A stretch of DNA of 64,000 nt from Nitrobacter vulgaris (GTDB lineage Bacteria > Pseudomonadota > Alphaproteobacteria > Rhizobiales > Xanthobacteraceae), in assembly GCF_031453995.1 (NCBI RefSeq), contig NZ_JAVDPZ010000010.1, positions 71,578 to 135,577 on the forward strand, read 5' to 3'. The notes under the pieces are model-generated. The model had not been told where the DNA came from. It saw only the letters and a program-made list of their open reading frames with translations, and ran no database searches. Every line of letters starts with the position of its first letter. The stretch's first letter is position 1. This document shows positions 1 through 9,119 of this stretch, piece after piece. A program made the translations under genes and the position numbers.

Positions 1-265
1 CCGGCTGGAGAAGGCATTCCTACTGGTTACCGCCGCCGAGGACGTGTTTAAGCGGATGCACGCTGCGCGCCTGCGCGATGCGGATGCCGCCGTCAGGCAA
101 GGCACCATCACCCAGGTCGAAGCCGAGCAGTACAAGGCAGCGCAAGAGGCAGTGGCCCGGGTTATTGAGGTCGACGACTTTGCGCCGGAGGCATTGTCGC
201 CTCACGAGAAGGCCGTCAGCGTGCAAGTCGTGCAGGAGCGGACCGAGACGAGGGTGGCAGGCTGA
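1..265 (+). CDS. Acyl-CoA dehydrogenase, C-terminal fragment (FadE-like)
   Basis: The frame is open from base 2 and ends in a TGA that overlaps the next ATG, so only the last 87 or so codons lie in the window. The tail contains LEKAFLLVTAAEDVFKRM and ends after an Ala/Glu-rich helix. This resembles the C-terminal extension (DUF1974) of long FadE-type acyl-CoA dehydrogenases, which catalyse the first, FAD-dependent step of beta-oxidation. The four-base stop/start overlap with the thiolase gene indicates translational coupling in a beta-oxidation operon. The N-terminal catalytic part is outside the window, so the identity rests on the tail and on context. Confidence 0.75.
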   Translation, partial: RLEKAFLLVTAAEDVFKRMHAARLRDADAAVRQGTITQVEAEQYKAAQEAVARVIEVDDFAPEALSPHEKAVSVQVVQERTETRVAG

Positions 266-1548
266 TGGTGCGCCCAGTCTATATCATCGACGGCAGCCGA
301 ACTCCGTTCCTGAAAGCGCGAAGCGGTCCGGGGCCGTTCACGCCGGTCGATCTGGCCGTGCAATGCGGCCGGCCGTTGCTGGCGCGCCAGCCGTTCGCGC
401 CTGACGCGTTCGATCAGGTCATCCTCGGCTGTGTCAACGTCATTGCCGATGAAATGAATCCGGCCCGCGTCGCGGCATTGCGGCTCGGCATGGGCGAGGC
501 GATGGTCGCGTTCACGGTGCAGATCAACTGTGGCTCGGGCATGCAGTCGATCGACACCGGCTACCGCTACATCCGCGACGGCGACGCTAATTTGATCCTG
601 ACTGGCGGAGCGGAGGCGCTGAGCCATGCACCGTTGGTATGGCCGCAGCAGGGCGTGCGCTGGTTCGCAGGTGTCGCCGCCGCCAAGGGCATCGTTGAGA
701 AAATCAAGGCGATCGCCAAAGCGCGGCCGCCCTATTTCAAGCCGATCATCGGGCTTGAGCGGGGGCTGACCGATCCGATCACCGAACTCAACATGGGCCA
801 GACCGCGGAGGTGGTCGGCCATCTTTTCGGCATCACGCGCGAACAGTCTGATGCCTACGCGGTCGAGAGCCACAAACGCCTTGCCAAGGCGCAGGCCGAA
901 GGCTGGCTGAAAGGCGAGTTGGAAACCGCTTTCGCGCGCGACGGCAAATTCTATGATCACGACGACGGCGTGCGCCCCGACTCCTCGATGGAGTCGCTGG
1001 CGAAGTTGAAGCCGGTGTTCGAGCGGCCATGGGGCCAGGTCACCGCCGGCAATTCCTCGCAGATCACTGACGGCGCGTGCTGGACGATTCTCGCATCAGA
1101 AGACGCCGTCATCAAACACGGTCTCAAGCCGAAGGCGATGATCATCGACAGCCAGTGGTCGGGGCTGGATCCTTCAGTCATGGGACTGGGTCCGGTGCTG
1201 TCGGCGACTGAACTGTTGAAGCGCAACAAGCTATCGCTTCACGACATCGAAACCTGGGAGCTCAATGAAGCATTCGCGACGCAGGTGCTCGGCTGCCTCG
1301 CGGCGTGGGAGGACGAGAAGTTCTGCCGCGAGGTGCTCGGACTTGAGGGCGCCGCCGGCACGATCGATCGCGCCAGGCTCAATGTCGATGGCGGCGCGGT
1401 CAGCCTCGGTCATCCCGTCGGCACTTCGGGCAACCGCATCGTGTTGCATCTTGTCAACGCTATGAAGCGGCTCGGCACAAGGCGCGGGATTGCCACCGAA
1501 TGCATCGGCGGCGGGCTGGGCGGTGCGATGCTGGTTGAGATGGTGTGA
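265..1548 (+). CDS. Acetyl-CoA acyltransferase (3-ketoacyl-CoA thiolase)
   Basis: A 427-residue thiolase, the last enzyme of the beta-oxidation cycle, which cleaves 3-ketoacyl-CoA with CoA to acetyl-CoA and a shortened acyl-CoA. Visible motifs are INCGSGMQ with the nucleophilic Cys near residue 89, LNEAFA in the middle of the C-terminal half, GGAVSLGHPVGTSG carrying the active-site His, and a final CIGGGLGGA with the second Cys. The length is typical of FadA/FadI-type enzymes (about 390-440). It overlaps the upstream acyl-CoA dehydrogenase gene by a few bases and ends 7 bases before the FadJ-type gene, so the three are presumably one transcript. Whether it belongs to the FadA or FadI subtype is not resolved, so no symbol is given. 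Confidence 0.92.
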   Translation: MVRPVYIIDGSRTPFLKARSGPGPFTPVDLAVQCGRPLLARQPFAPDAFDQVILGCVNVIADEMNPARVAALRLGMGEAMVAFTVQINCGSGMQSIDTGYRYIRDGDANLILTGGAEALSHAPLVWPQQGVRWFAGVAAAKGIVEKIKAIAKARPPYFKPIIGLERGLTDPITELNMGQTAEVVGHLFGITREQSDAYAVESHKRLAKAQAEGWLKGELETAFARDGKFYDHDDGVRPDSSMESLAKLKPVFERPWGQVTAGNSSQITDGACWTILASEDAVIKHGLKPKAMIIDSQWSGLDPSVMGLGPVLSATELLKRNKLSLHDIETWELNEAFATQVLGCLAAWEDEKFCREVLGLEGAAGTIDRARLNVDGGAVSLGHPVGTSGNRIVLHLVNAMKRLGTRRGIATECIGGGLGGAMLVEMV

Positions 1549-1555
1549 GGGCGTC

Positions 1556-3646
1556 ATGAAATCAAAGGTATTGGACGCTCTCAAGGATCGCGTGCTGGAG
1601 CTTGGGCCAACGCCCGATGCAAGCGGTCCCTATCGCAACTTCAAGCTGACCCGCGATAGCGATGGTGTGGCTTGGGTTCTGTTTGACCGCGCCGATTCCA
1701 GCGCCAACACGCTGTCGTCGGACGTGATGGAGGAGTTTGGCGCAATTGTCACCGCGCTGGAAAACCATCCGCCCGCCGGCGTCGTGCTCCGTTCGGCCAA
1801 GACGTCCGGCTTCATCGCAGGCGCCGACGTCAACGAATTCCGCGGCGCCGCCGATCCGGGCGAGGTCGAAACGACGCTCAGGCGCGCCGACGGCATTATC
1901 GGCCGGCTGGAGGCGCTGAAGATTCCGACCGTCGCCGTGATCCACGGCTTCTGCCTCGGCGGAGGACTCGAGGTGGCATTGGCATGCCGGACACGAATCG
2001 CCATCGACAATGCGCGGTTCGGTTTCCCCGAAGTGATGCTCGGCCTGCATCCCGGCCTCGGCGGCACCGTCCGCTTTACCAGACTTGTCAATCCGATGCA
2101 GGCGATGACGTTGATGCTGACCGGCAAGACCATCGACGCGCGGAAAGCGAAATCGCTTGGTCTTGTCGATGCCGTGACCCAGGAGCGGCACGTCCGCAAC
2201 GCCGTGAAGGATGTGATGGTCGGCCGGCTGAAGCGTGGCCGGCCAAGCGTGCTCAATCAGCTGCTTAATCTCGGCCCCGTTCGCGGCTTTCTAGCCAAGC
2301 GGATGCGCCAGGAGGCCGCGAAGGCGGCGCCACAGGAGCATTATCCCGCTCCCTATGCACTGATCGATCTCTGGGAGAGGCATGGCGGTAGCAAGACGGC
2401 GATGCTGGCGGCTGAAAAGCGGTCCTTCGCCGAGTTGATGGTAACGTCGACGGCGCAGAACCTGATCCGGGTGTTCTTCCTCCGCGAGGAGATGAAGAAG
2501 CTCGCGGCCGGCGACAATGTTGTGAAGCATCTGCACGTCATCGGCGCCGGCGCCATGGGCGGCGACATCGCCGCGTGGTGCGCGCATCAGAATATCCGGG
2601 TCACGCTCGCGGACATGAAGCCGGAGCCGATCGCCGCCGCGATCAGGCGCGCAGCCGATCTTTACAGCAAGATCGTCCGCAAGCGGACCGGTATCCGCGA
2701 CACGCTCGACCGTTTGATACCCGACCTGGTTGGCGAAGGCGTGCGCCACGCCGATCTCATCATCGAGGCGGTTTCCGAAAAGCTCGAACTGAAGCAAAAA
2801 GTCTATGCCGCAATCGAGCCGAGAATGAAGCCGGGCGCGATCCTCGCTACCAACACCTCGAGCATTCCGCTGCAGGAACTGCGCACCACATTGCAGCGTC
2901 CTGAGCGCCTGGTGGGCCTGCATTTTTTCAATCCGGTGTCGCGGTTGCAACTGGTGGAAGTGGTCAGCCACGAAACCGCCGACCCGCAGGTGCTGAAACA
3001 GGCCATGGCATTCGTCGGGGCAATAGACCGGCTGCCGCTGCCCGTGCAGAGCTCGTCAGGGTTCCTGGTCAACCGCGCACTGACGCCGTATATGCTCGAA
3101 GCCATGGTCATGCTCGACGAAAAGATCGACAAGACGGTGATCGATGCCGCGGCGGAAAAATTCGGCATGCCGGTGGGACCGATCGAACTCGCCGACCAGG
3201 TCGGGCTGGACATCTGCCTCGCCGTTGGCGACGAGTTGCGCGCGAAGTTCGGCGAAGCTCTTCCGCAGCCGCCGGACTGGCTGCGTGAGAAAGTTGCGAA
3301 AGGCGAACTCGGCCGCAAGACCGGCCAGGGTTTTTATACCTGGCGCGGAGGTAAGGCTGAGAAGGGCGATGCCGGGAATTCGCGGGTTCAGCCGGAATTG
3401 ATCGATCGCCTGATGCTGCCGATCTCGAACGTCTGCGTCGCATGCCTGCGCGAAGGCATCGTCGACGATCCCGACCTTGTCGACGGGGCCATGATCTTCG
3501 GCACCGGCTACGCTCCGTTCCGCGGCGGTCCGCTGAAGTATGCGCGCACTCGTGGCCCGGAGAATGTCGCCGCCAATTTGCGCGAGCTCGCGGCAAAATA
3601 CGGCGCTCGTTTCGCGCCGGATCCGGGCTGGGATACGTTCAAGTGA
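1556..3646 (+). CDS. fadJ: Bifunctional enoyl-CoA hydratase / 3-hydroxyacyl-CoA dehydrogenase (FadJ/FadB type)
   Basis: A 696-residue fusion that carries out the two middle steps of beta-oxidation. The N-terminal crotonase domain (about 25-230) shows SGFIAGADVNEF as oxyanion-hole segment, HGFCLGGGLE with Glu139, and FGFPEV with Glu159, the two glutamates expected for hydratase activity. The 3-hydroxyacyl-CoA dehydrogenase part has the NAD site HVIGAGAMGG near residue 328 and the catalytic His in GLHFFNP at about 456, followed by two C-terminal dehydrogenase domains. The ORF is open further upstream, but the ATG at 1556, just after the thiolase stop, gives the family's normal N-terminus. Length and order match alphaproteobacterial FadJ; FadB is the alternative name. 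Confidence 0.92.
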   Translation: MKSKVLDALKDRVLELGPTPDASGPYRNFKLTRDSDGVAWVLFDRADSSANTLSSDVMEEFGAIVTALENHPPAGVVLRSAKTSGFIAGADVNEFRGAADPGEVETTLRRADGIIGRLEALKIPTVAVIHGFCLGGGLEVALACRTRIAIDNARFGFPEVMLGLHPGLGGTVRFTRLVNPMQAMTLMLTGKTIDARKAKSLGLVDAVTQERHVRNAVKDVMVGRLKRGRPSVLNQLLNLGPVRGFLAKRMRQEAAKAAPQEHYPAPYALIDLWERHGGSKTAMLAAEKRSFAELMVTSTAQNLIRVFFLREEMKKLAAGDNVVKHLHVIGAGAMGGDIAAWCAHQNIRVTLADMKPEPIAAAIRRAADLYSKIVRKRTGIRDTLDRLIPDLVGEGVRHADLIIEAVSEKLELKQKVYAAIEPRMKPGAILATNTSSIPLQELRTTLQRPERLVGLHFFNPVSRLQLVEVVSHETADPQVLKQAMAFVGAIDRLPLPVQSSSGFLVNRALTPYMLEAMVMLDEKIDKTVIDAAAEKFGMPVGPIELADQVGLDICLAVGDELRAKFGEALPQPPDWLREKVAKGELGRKTGQGFYTWRGGKAEKGDAGNSRVQPELIDRLMLPISNVCVACLREGIVDDPDLVDGAMIFGTGYAPFRGGPLKYARTRGPENVAANLRELAAKYGARFAPDPGWDTFK

Positions 3647-3677
3647 GGCGATGCGTGATGTTGCTTCAGACCAACGA

Positions 3678-4124
3678 ATGACAGACATCATGACCGACCT
3701 CACAGCCGTTCACGCCCCGGCGATCAGTGAAACCACGCCGCTCGGCGAACTCTGCACGCGCACGCTGGCGATGCCGGCCGACACCAATCAGAATGGTGAC
3801 ATTTTCGGCGGCTGGCTGCTGAGCCAGATGGACATCGGGGGCGGCGTCTTCGCCTCCAAGCTCGCGAAGTCCCGCACCGTGACGGTTGCAATCGACGCCA
3901 TGAATTTCCGCAAACCGGTCTTTGTCGGCGATCTCGTCTCCGTGCATGCAACACTCGTCCGCATTGGCAAGACTTCGATCACGGTGCATCTGGAAGCCTG
4001 GGTGATGCGCCGCAAGGAGAAGCAGTTCATCCTTGTCACCGACGGCAAATTTACCTACGTCGCGATCGACGATCAGGGCCTCCCGCGGGAAATCCCCCAG
4101 GCCGGGCGGCCGGCTACGGCATAG
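3678..4124 (+). CDS. Acyl-CoA thioesterase, YciA-like hotdog fold
   Basis: A 148-residue single-hotdog thioesterase. It contains TNQNGDIFGGWLLSQMD, matching the catalytic Asn/Asp segment of YciA/BACH-type acyl-CoA hydrolases, and later AMNFRKPVFVGDLV, the second conserved strand. It would hydrolyse acyl-CoA to free acid and CoA in the cytosol. It starts 31 bases after the FadJ-type gene and probably acts as a relief valve for acyl-CoA in the same operon. The frame is open upstream to 3540, but the family homology begins only after the ATG codons at 3678 and 3690; 3678 is chosen and 3690 is a close alternative. Confidence 0.85.
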   Translation: MTDIMTDLTAVHAPAISETTPLGELCTRTLAMPADTNQNGDIFGGWLLSQMDIGGGVFASKLAKSRTVTVAIDAMNFRKPVFVGDLVSVHATLVRIGKTSITVHLEAWVMRRKEKQFILVTDGKFTYVAIDDQGLPREIPQAGRPATA

Positions 4125-4207
4125 CCGGCACTCCCAGCCAGCCTGTTTGCTGAACCGGAACGGTTTACGCCGCCAGCCGCCAGCCGCCAGTTCGTCGATC
4201 CGATATG

Positions 4208-4256
4208 GCGTTTTCGAGCGAAGTGGATGCGGTTTGCCTGAAGAAAACGCGTCAGA
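4208..4256. repeat. Dispersed intergenic repeat, copy A
   Basis: The element runs from GCGTTTTCGAGCGAAGTGG to GAAGAAAACGCGTCAGA. Its ends GCGTTTTC and GAAAACGC are perfect inverted repeats, so it can fold into a hairpin. Closely related copies lie at about 11473-11541 and 41369-41410, always between genes. I recall similar elements from Bradyrhizobium/Rhodopseudomonas genomes. The rest of the 4125-4404 gap shows no gene. Confidence 0.7.
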
Positions 4257-4404
4257 AGCAAAATGCTCTCGGTGCCCAACCTCGACCGATTCTAGTTGCG
4301 AACGTCAGAACCCATGTCCATATCCTGTTGGTACGACAGGGAACGTTTCCCGCCATTGCCCGTTATTGGCGCGGCCTTTAGGGCCGGAAGAATGCGAGTG
4401 GGAC

Positions 4405-4641
4405 ATGTCGAAGACCTATATTATCGAAGTCGGTTCTGAATCCGCCGGGATCGTGGTGCGTGATCGCACCGGGTTCCGGTTCTTTTCGGCCTCCCGGAGG
4501 TACAGTTGCCTCGACGGCAAGCTGTTTCGCAGCGCCCGTGAAGCGGAGCGCGCGGCGAAAAACCGTGCGTCGTCCAAGAAATCCACGTGTCCCGAATTCG
4601 TGAGATCGCTGCGGCGCGCTTTGCCGAAACTTCCCTTTTGA
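4405..4641 (+). CDS. Small basic protein of unknown function
   Basis: A 78-residue protein starting MSKTYIIEVGSESAGIVVRD and ending in an Arg/Lys-rich helical stretch (AREAERAAKNRASSKK). No signal peptide or membrane segment is visible, and I recognise no domain. The frame is open far upstream to 4033, but that part is antisense-like, low-information sequence crossing the thioesterase stop, so the ATG at 4405 is preferred. It stands alone between the beta-oxidation operon and glpD. The strand-like N-terminal half and helical C-terminal half look protein-like, but function cannot be proposed. Confidence 0.55.
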   Translation: MSKTYIIEVGSESAGIVVRDRTGFRFFSASRRYSCLDGKLFRSAREAERAAKNRASSKKSTCPEFVRSLRRALPKLPF

Positions 4642-4828
4642 TAGAGATGCTGGCCGACGCAGGAAACTGCGTTGACGACTTCGTCCAACATCAGCACCAT
4701 GGCATATCCTGCGGGTCCTGGGTGCTGTTGCTGTAACGACTATCGCCCTCCTCGCATCGAGGTGATCGTCGGCCGCGCGCCGGTTCGACGATCTCATCTC
4801 GCGTTAAGGTGATGGAGAGGGCGCGTCC

Positions 4829-6367
4829 GTGGGTCAGGTTTTCGACCTCGCTATCATCGGCGGCGGCATCAACGGGTGCGGGATCGCGCGCGACGCGGCT
4901 GGGCGGGGCAACTCGGTCTTCCTGTGTGAAATGAACGATCTCGCCAGCGGCACGTCGTCGTGGTCGACCAAGCTGGTGCACGGGGGGTTGCGATATCTGG
5001 AGTATTACGAGTTTCATCTGGTTCGCGAGGCGCTGATCGAACGCGAAATCCTCTGGCGGATCGCGCCTCACATCATTCATCCGGTGCGCTTCGTGCTGCC
5101 TCATCACGCCGGCCTGAGGCCGGCATGGCTGCTGCGGCTCGGCCTTTTCCTTTACGACCATATCGGCGGCCGGAAGCTGTTGCCGTCGACGCGCTCGGTC
5201 GATCTGGCGCGCGACAGTGTCGGCAAGCCGCTGAGCCCCGGCCGCTACCGCAAGGGTTTCGAATACTCTGACTGCGTTGTCGACGATGCCCGCCTCGTCA
5301 TTCTTACCGCGCGCGATGCGGCCGACCGCGGAGCGGATATCCGGACCCGAACGCGCGCGGTTGAGACCCGTCAGTCCGACGGCCTCTGGCGTATCACGGT
5401 CGAGGATACGCTAAGCCGCGAACGCAGCACGATCGCCGCGCGGATACTGGTCAACGCGGGCGGCCCCTGGGTCGAACAGGTGCTGACATTGGGCGCGGGC
5501 GTCAACACCCGTGCGAGAGTGCGGCTGGTGCAAGGATCGCATATCGTGGTCAGGAAACTCTACGATCACGACCGGGCTTACATTTTCCAGAACAGTGACG
5601 GCCGAATCGTGTTCGCCATTCCCTATCGGGATGACTTCACCCTGATCGGCACCACGGACCGCGACTATGAGGGGGACCCTGCCAAGGTAAAGGCCTCAAG
5701 CGAGGAAATCGCTTATCTCTGCGCGTCGGTCAGCGAGTATCTGGCGAAGCCAGTGAAGCCGCAGGATGTGGTCTGGTCCTATGCCGGGGTGCGGCCGCTT
5801 TACGATGATGGCGCCAGCGAAGCCAAGGCCGCCACCCGCGAATACGCCTTTGAACTCGATGCGCCCGGCGGGGCGCCGCTGCTTTCGGTTTACGGCGGCA
5901 AAATCACAACCTATCGCCGGCTGGCCGAAGAGGCGCTGGAAAAGCTGTCGCCATATCTGAAAGGGACAAAAGCGCGCGAGGGCTGGACTGCGAAGGCGGC
6001 GCTGCCCGGCGGAGACATGGAGGTGTCGGCGGTGGCGGCGTTGACGGCTAATCTGCTGCGCAGCTATCCTTTTCTGACGGAAGGACACGCGAAACGTCTC
6101 GCGCTCGCCTATGGCACCCGCGCGGCCAAGATGCTGGGTACAGCGAAGACGACGACGGATCTTGGCCGGGAATTCGGAGCCACGCTCACTGAACGCGAGG
6201 TCTGCTATCTGATTTCCGACGAATGGGCATGCACCGTGGAGGATGTCATCTGGCGGCGCTCCAAGCTCGGCTTGCGCATGTCGGCGGCCGACATAGCGGA
6301 GCTTGAATCCTGGTTCGCGGAGCGGACGGAGGCCGGCCGCCCAAGGGAAGCGGAAGCACGGCCATAA
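4829..6367 (+). CDS. glpD: Aerobic glycerol-3-phosphate dehydrogenase
   Basis: A 512-residue FAD enzyme that oxidises sn-glycerol 3-phosphate to dihydroxyacetone phosphate and feeds electrons to quinone at the inner membrane. The FAD-binding dinucleotide fold is at residues 8-27 (IIGGGINGCGIARDAAGRG), followed by SSWSTKLVHGGLRYLE, the conserved GlpD substrate-side motif, and near the C-terminus YGGKITTYRRLAEEAL. The C-terminal domain continues to the usual GlpD length. The start is a GTG at 4829 preceded by a GGAGAGG-type ribosome site. No glpK or glpF is adjacent, so it is a single-gene unit here. Confidence 0.93.
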   Translation: MGQVFDLAIIGGGINGCGIARDAAGRGNSVFLCEMNDLASGTSSWSTKLVHGGLRYLEYYEFHLVREALIEREILWRIAPHIIHPVRFVLPHHAGLRPAWLLRLGLFLYDHIGGRKLLPSTRSVDLARDSVGKPLSPGRYRKGFEYSDCVVDDARLVILTARDAADRGADIRTRTRAVETRQSDGLWRITVEDTLSRERSTIAARILVNAGGPWVEQVLTLGAGVNTRARVRLVQGSHIVVRKLYDHDRAYIFQNSDGRIVFAIPYRDDFTLIGTTDRDYEGDPAKVKASSEEIAYLCASVSEYLAKPVKPQDVVWSYAGVRPLYDDGASEAKAATREYAFELDAPGGAPLLSVYGGKITTYRRLAEEALEKLSPYLKGTKAREGWTAKAALPGGDMEVSAVAALTANLLRSYPFLTEGHAKRLALAYGTRAAKMLGTAKTTTDLGREFGATLTEREVCYLISDEWACTVEDVIWRRSKLGLRMSAADIAELESWFAERTEAGRPREAEARP

Positions 6368-6382
6368 GTCTCGCCTCGAGCC

Positions 6383-6886
6383 TTATTTTACGCCCAAGAA
6401 ATCTCGCTTGCCGAGTTCGACGCCGTTGTGACGCAGGATGTCGTATGCGGTCGTCGCGTGGAAATAGAAATTCGGCAAGGCGAAATGGCTGAGATATTGC
6501 TGACCCTTCAAAGTCATTGTTTTGTCGGGACCTGCCGGAAAGGTGATATCGCGGCTTTCCGCGCCTTCGAATTTTCCGGGCGCTGCGTTCTTGACGAAAT
6601 CCGTTGCCTGGGCGATCCGCTGCTGCAACTCGTCGAAGGTCTTTTCCGTATCCGGGGTGCTCGGCACCTCTGAACCGGTCAGCCGCGCGCAAGTCTTCAC
6701 GGCGAAATCGCAGGCGATCTGGATCTGGCGCGTCAGCGGCAGCATATCCGGATAGAGCCGCGCGGTGAGCAGTGTTTCGGGCGCGATCTTCCGGGCGGTG
6801 GCGTAGCCTTCGGCTTTCCTGAGAATGTCGGAGAGGGCGCCGAGCGTTTGCAGAAAGGCCGGCGGAGCGGAATCATAGAATGACAT
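6383..6886 (-). CDS. DUF1993 domain protein
   Basis: A 167-residue cytosolic protein of the DUF1993 family, recognised by the pattern of helices with YPDMLPLTRQIQIACDFAVK, a middle segment TFDELQQRI, and a C-terminal FYFHATTAYDILRHNGV(E). Members are four-helix proteins related in fold to DinB-type metal-binding enzymes, with no assigned reaction. The final His-containing helix (FYFHATTAYDILR) is the most conserved part. It is convergent with glpD, with only 15 bases between the stops. Confidence 0.85.
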   Translation of the reverse strand: MSFYDSAPPAFLQTLGALSDILRKAEGYATARKIAPETLLTARLYPDMLPLTRQIQIACDFAVKTCARLTGSEVPSTPDTEKTFDELQQRIAQATDFVKNAAPGKFEGAESRDITFPAGPDKTMTLKGQQYLSHFALPNFYFHATTAYDILRHNGVELGKRDFLGVK

Positions 6887-7184
6887 GGAATGCCTTTGTC
6901 TGTTCTGGTGTGCGAACGCGATGGTGAGACAGCAGAATGCGCTGCCGTTTGCAGATGGGGGCTCACGTCACAAGCCGCAACCTCTCGGTCCTCGCCGAAT
7001 CATCAGCCTCAACGGTCTTCGCGATCGCCTGATCTGCATGGCTTCCCCCGCTGTGGGTTGCTCGTCCGAGCATACTTTGATCGAAGCCGCGCTCCTGGTT
7101 CGGATTAGGTTCAATTTTAAGAAATTTCGGAGCCGTATTTCAGTAGCGAACCGATAACTAACTTCCGGTTTGAGGGAGGCTGTC

Positions 7185-7595
7185 GTGAGCAAAAATGCCG
7201 TGGTCTCTGATGGGAAAACGGATCCACTGCGCCCGACCCTTGTGCGCCGCATAGCGCTGGGTTGTGCCTTGGTTCTGCTGATGGTCGCTTTTAAATTCCT
7301 GTTTTTACAACTTGGTTCGACATCGTCACGCGCAGGTACGCTTAAGGCATGGGTTGAAATTAAAAACGAGAAGGCCGCGCTCTCACTTGAAAAAACTTCC
7401 TTCGCGGGGGTGTCGAACGAACCGCAATCCATCCTCTCCGTCTCACGCTCTATTGACGCCGGATTGCTGCTGCGCGCCATCCGGAATGACGGAGAAGTCC
7501 CGGTCATGCGCCGGATTCTCACACCTCTCGCGCATTTGAAAATGCAAAGCTCGTCACGCGTCGCGTGTTCTCATCCAAAATCAAGGTCCGCGTGA
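7185..7595 (+). CDS. Possible small membrane-anchored protein
   Basis: The frame encodes about 136 residues from a GTG preceded by GGGAGGCT. A hydrophobic segment near residues 25-43 (IALGCALVLLMVAFKFLFLQ) follows a basic stretch, consistent with one N-in membrane anchor and a soluble domain of unknown type. I recognise no family. Its last 77 bases overlap the 3' end of the convergent regulator gene, which is unusual, and the C-terminal tail looks like low-information sequence. The true gene may be shorter or absent. Confidence 0.35.
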   Translation: MSKNAVVSDGKTDPLRPTLVRRIALGCALVLLMVAFKFLFLQLGSTSSRAGTLKAWVEIKNEKAALSLEKTSFAGVSNEPQSILSVSRSIDAGLLLRAIRNDGEVPVMRRILTPLAHLKMQSSSRVACSHPKSRSA

Positions 7596-8970
7596 GCGGC
7601 GGCTCGGCGCGCTGGGCGCAGTTCTCGCGCTCGCAGAGGCGACAGTTGATACCGATCGGCGTGCCCTCGGACTTGTCCAGATCCATCCCGGACGCATAGA
7701 CAAGCCTTGCGGCGTGGCGGATTTCGCAACCCAGGCCGATAGCGAAGCGTGGTTGCGCCAGCGGATGCGGCGCGACCGGCCGGCGCACCATCTGCGCAAC
7801 CGAGAAGTAGCGGCTGCCGTCCGGCAACTCGATCACCTGCTTCAAGAGGCGATCCGGGGTGTCAAACGTGGAGTGGACATTCCACAGCGGACAGGTACCG
7901 CCAAACTTCGAGAACGGGAACGTGCCGGATGAAAATCGCTTGGAGACATTACCGGCGTTGTCGACGCGCAGCATGAAGAACGGCACGCCGCGCGCGTTCG
8001 GCCGCTGCAGCGTCGTCAGGCGGTGACACACCTGCTCGAAGCCGGTGTTGAAGCGCTGCGCCAGCACATGGATGTCGTAACCGAGCGATTCCGCCGCGGT
8101 AAGGAAGGGCTGATAGGGCATCAGCGCACAGCCTGCGAAGTAGTTCGCGAGCGTGATGCGGTAGAGGTGGCGCGAGGTGTCGTCGAGCGCCCCAGCGCGG
8201 GCGATGATCGTATCAAACGCGGGCGTGCATTCGGAAAGCGCGATCTGAAACGCAAGCTGGAAAGCGCAGCCGGGGCCGTCTACCAGTTCTGAGATCAGGA
8301 GCTGGCGGCGGTGGCGGTCGAAGCGACGTAGCGTCTCGCGCATGACATCGACCGGCATGATACGGGTCTGAATCGAATGCTTTTCACGCAACCGGGTGCT
8401 CAAAGCCGCGAACAAGTCCTGTGCGGGAACGTTGATCTCGTCGCGCAGGGTTTCCGCTGCTTGTTCAAGCTCGGGGAAGTAGTTGCGATTGGCCTCGATC
8501 AGGTCGCGAACCTGCTCGATCGGGTTCGCGTCGAAGCGTCCGCCCATGCTTTCGTCGCGCCCCGCGAACTGTGCCGCCGCCAGCGTTTCGCCGCGCCGCG
8601 CCTCGGCATAGGCGGCATAGAGACGCTGCAATGCGTGGGTCACGCCGGGACACAGCTCCGCGAGATCTCGCAATTCCTGCTTCGGAATGTCGATCTGGCG
8701 AAATAGTGGATCGGAAAAGACCTCGTTCAACTCGGCGAAGAAGCGGTCTTCGTCGGCGGTGGCGAGGTCGCGCAGGTCGAGATCGTAAGTCTCCGCGAGG
8801 CGAAGAAGGATTTGCGCGGTGACCGGTCGCTGGTTGCGCTCGATCAGGTTGACATAGCTGGGCGAGATGCCGAGCCCCTCCGCGAACTGGGTCTGCGATA
8901 ACCCGAGCTGTTGGCGGATGCGCCGGAATCGCGGACCGACGAAGAGTTTTTTGCCGGGATCTGTGGCCAT
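7519..8970 (-). CDS. ScfR/RamB-type transcriptional regulator of acetate/short-chain acyl-CoA metabolism
   Basis: A 483-residue regulator. Residues 15-70 form a Cro/XRE helix-turn-helix (QLGLSQTQFAEGLGISPSYV then NLIERNQRPVT). The middle is a degenerate IrrE/ImmA-like domain: LAFQIALSE stands where a metallopeptidase would have HExxH, so no protease activity is expected. The C-terminal DUF2083-like domain carries a cysteine cluster, CRLCERENC. This architecture is that of RamB (Corynebacterium, Mycobacterium) and ScfR, which control glyoxylate-shunt and acetate genes. Here it is divergent from isocitrate lyase, which strongly suggests the target. The ATG at 8970 is preferred to upstream codons because homology begins with MATDPGKKLFVGPRFR. 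Confidence 0.88.
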   Translation of the reverse strand: MATDPGKKLFVGPRFRRIRQQLGLSQTQFAEGLGISPSYVNLIERNQRPVTAQILLRLAETYDLDLRDLATADEDRFFAELNEVFSDPLFRQIDIPKQELRDLAELCPGVTHALQRLYAAYAEARRGETLAAAQFAGRDESMGGRFDANPIEQVRDLIEANRNYFPELEQAAETLRDEINVPAQDLFAALSTRLREKHSIQTRIMPVDVMRETLRRFDRHRRQLLISELVDGPGCAFQLAFQIALSECTPAFDTIIARAGALDDTSRHLYRITLANYFAGCALMPYQPFLTAAESLGYDIHVLAQRFNTGFEQVCHRLTTLQRPNARGVPFFMLRVDNAGNVSKRFSSGTFPFSKFGGTCPLWNVHSTFDTPDRLLKQVIELPDGSRYFSVAQMVRRPVAPHPLAQPRFAIGLGCEIRHAARLVYASGMDLDKSEGTPIGINCRLCERENCAQRAEPPLTRTLILDENTRRVTSFAFSNAREV

Positions 8971-9009
8971 CCTTACGCTCGTTTTGACAATAATTACAAA
9001 ATAACATCT

Positions 9010-9036
9010 ATGACATGTATATATGTTACATGACAT
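9010..9036. promoter_or_regulatory. Candidate operator in the regulator-aceA intergenic region
   Basis: In the 177-bp divergent spacer there is a perfect inverted repeat CATGTA-N7-TACATG (9014-9032). The heptamer ATGACAT occurs at 9010 and again at 9030, two helical turns apart. The stretch is AT-rich and closer to the regulator's start, as expected for an autoregulatory site. No binding data are available from the sequence. Confidence 0.4.
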
Positions 9037-9095
9037 CATCAATTGAGATCAAGATCCCTATGCGAATTCGTCTGTTCGGCGTTATCTAGAACCAC

Positions 9096-9119
9096 GATTG
9101 CAGTGCGATTGCAGTGCAA
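9096..9119. promoter_or_regulatory. Tandem 11-mer and palindrome upstream of aceA
   Basis: GATTGCAGTGC is repeated twice head-to-tail (9096-9106, 9107-9117). The second copy runs into the odd palindrome TTGCA-G-TGCAA (9109-9119), which ends 28 bases before the aceA ATG. RamB sites described in actinobacteria are centred on TTTGCAAA-like sequences, so this is a plausible regulator site or a promoter-proximal repressor site. The link is inferential. Confidence 0.4.

Noticed and set aside
202..960. 252-codon minus-strand frame over the thiolase gene
   Set aside because: Antisense shadow of a certain gene; Arg/His/Asp-rich composition typical of high-GC antisense frames and no motif.
6968..7522. 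184-codon minus-strand frame
   Set aside because: Ser/Arg-rich without fold-like pattern, and it competes with a plus-strand frame that has a ribosome site and a membrane helix.
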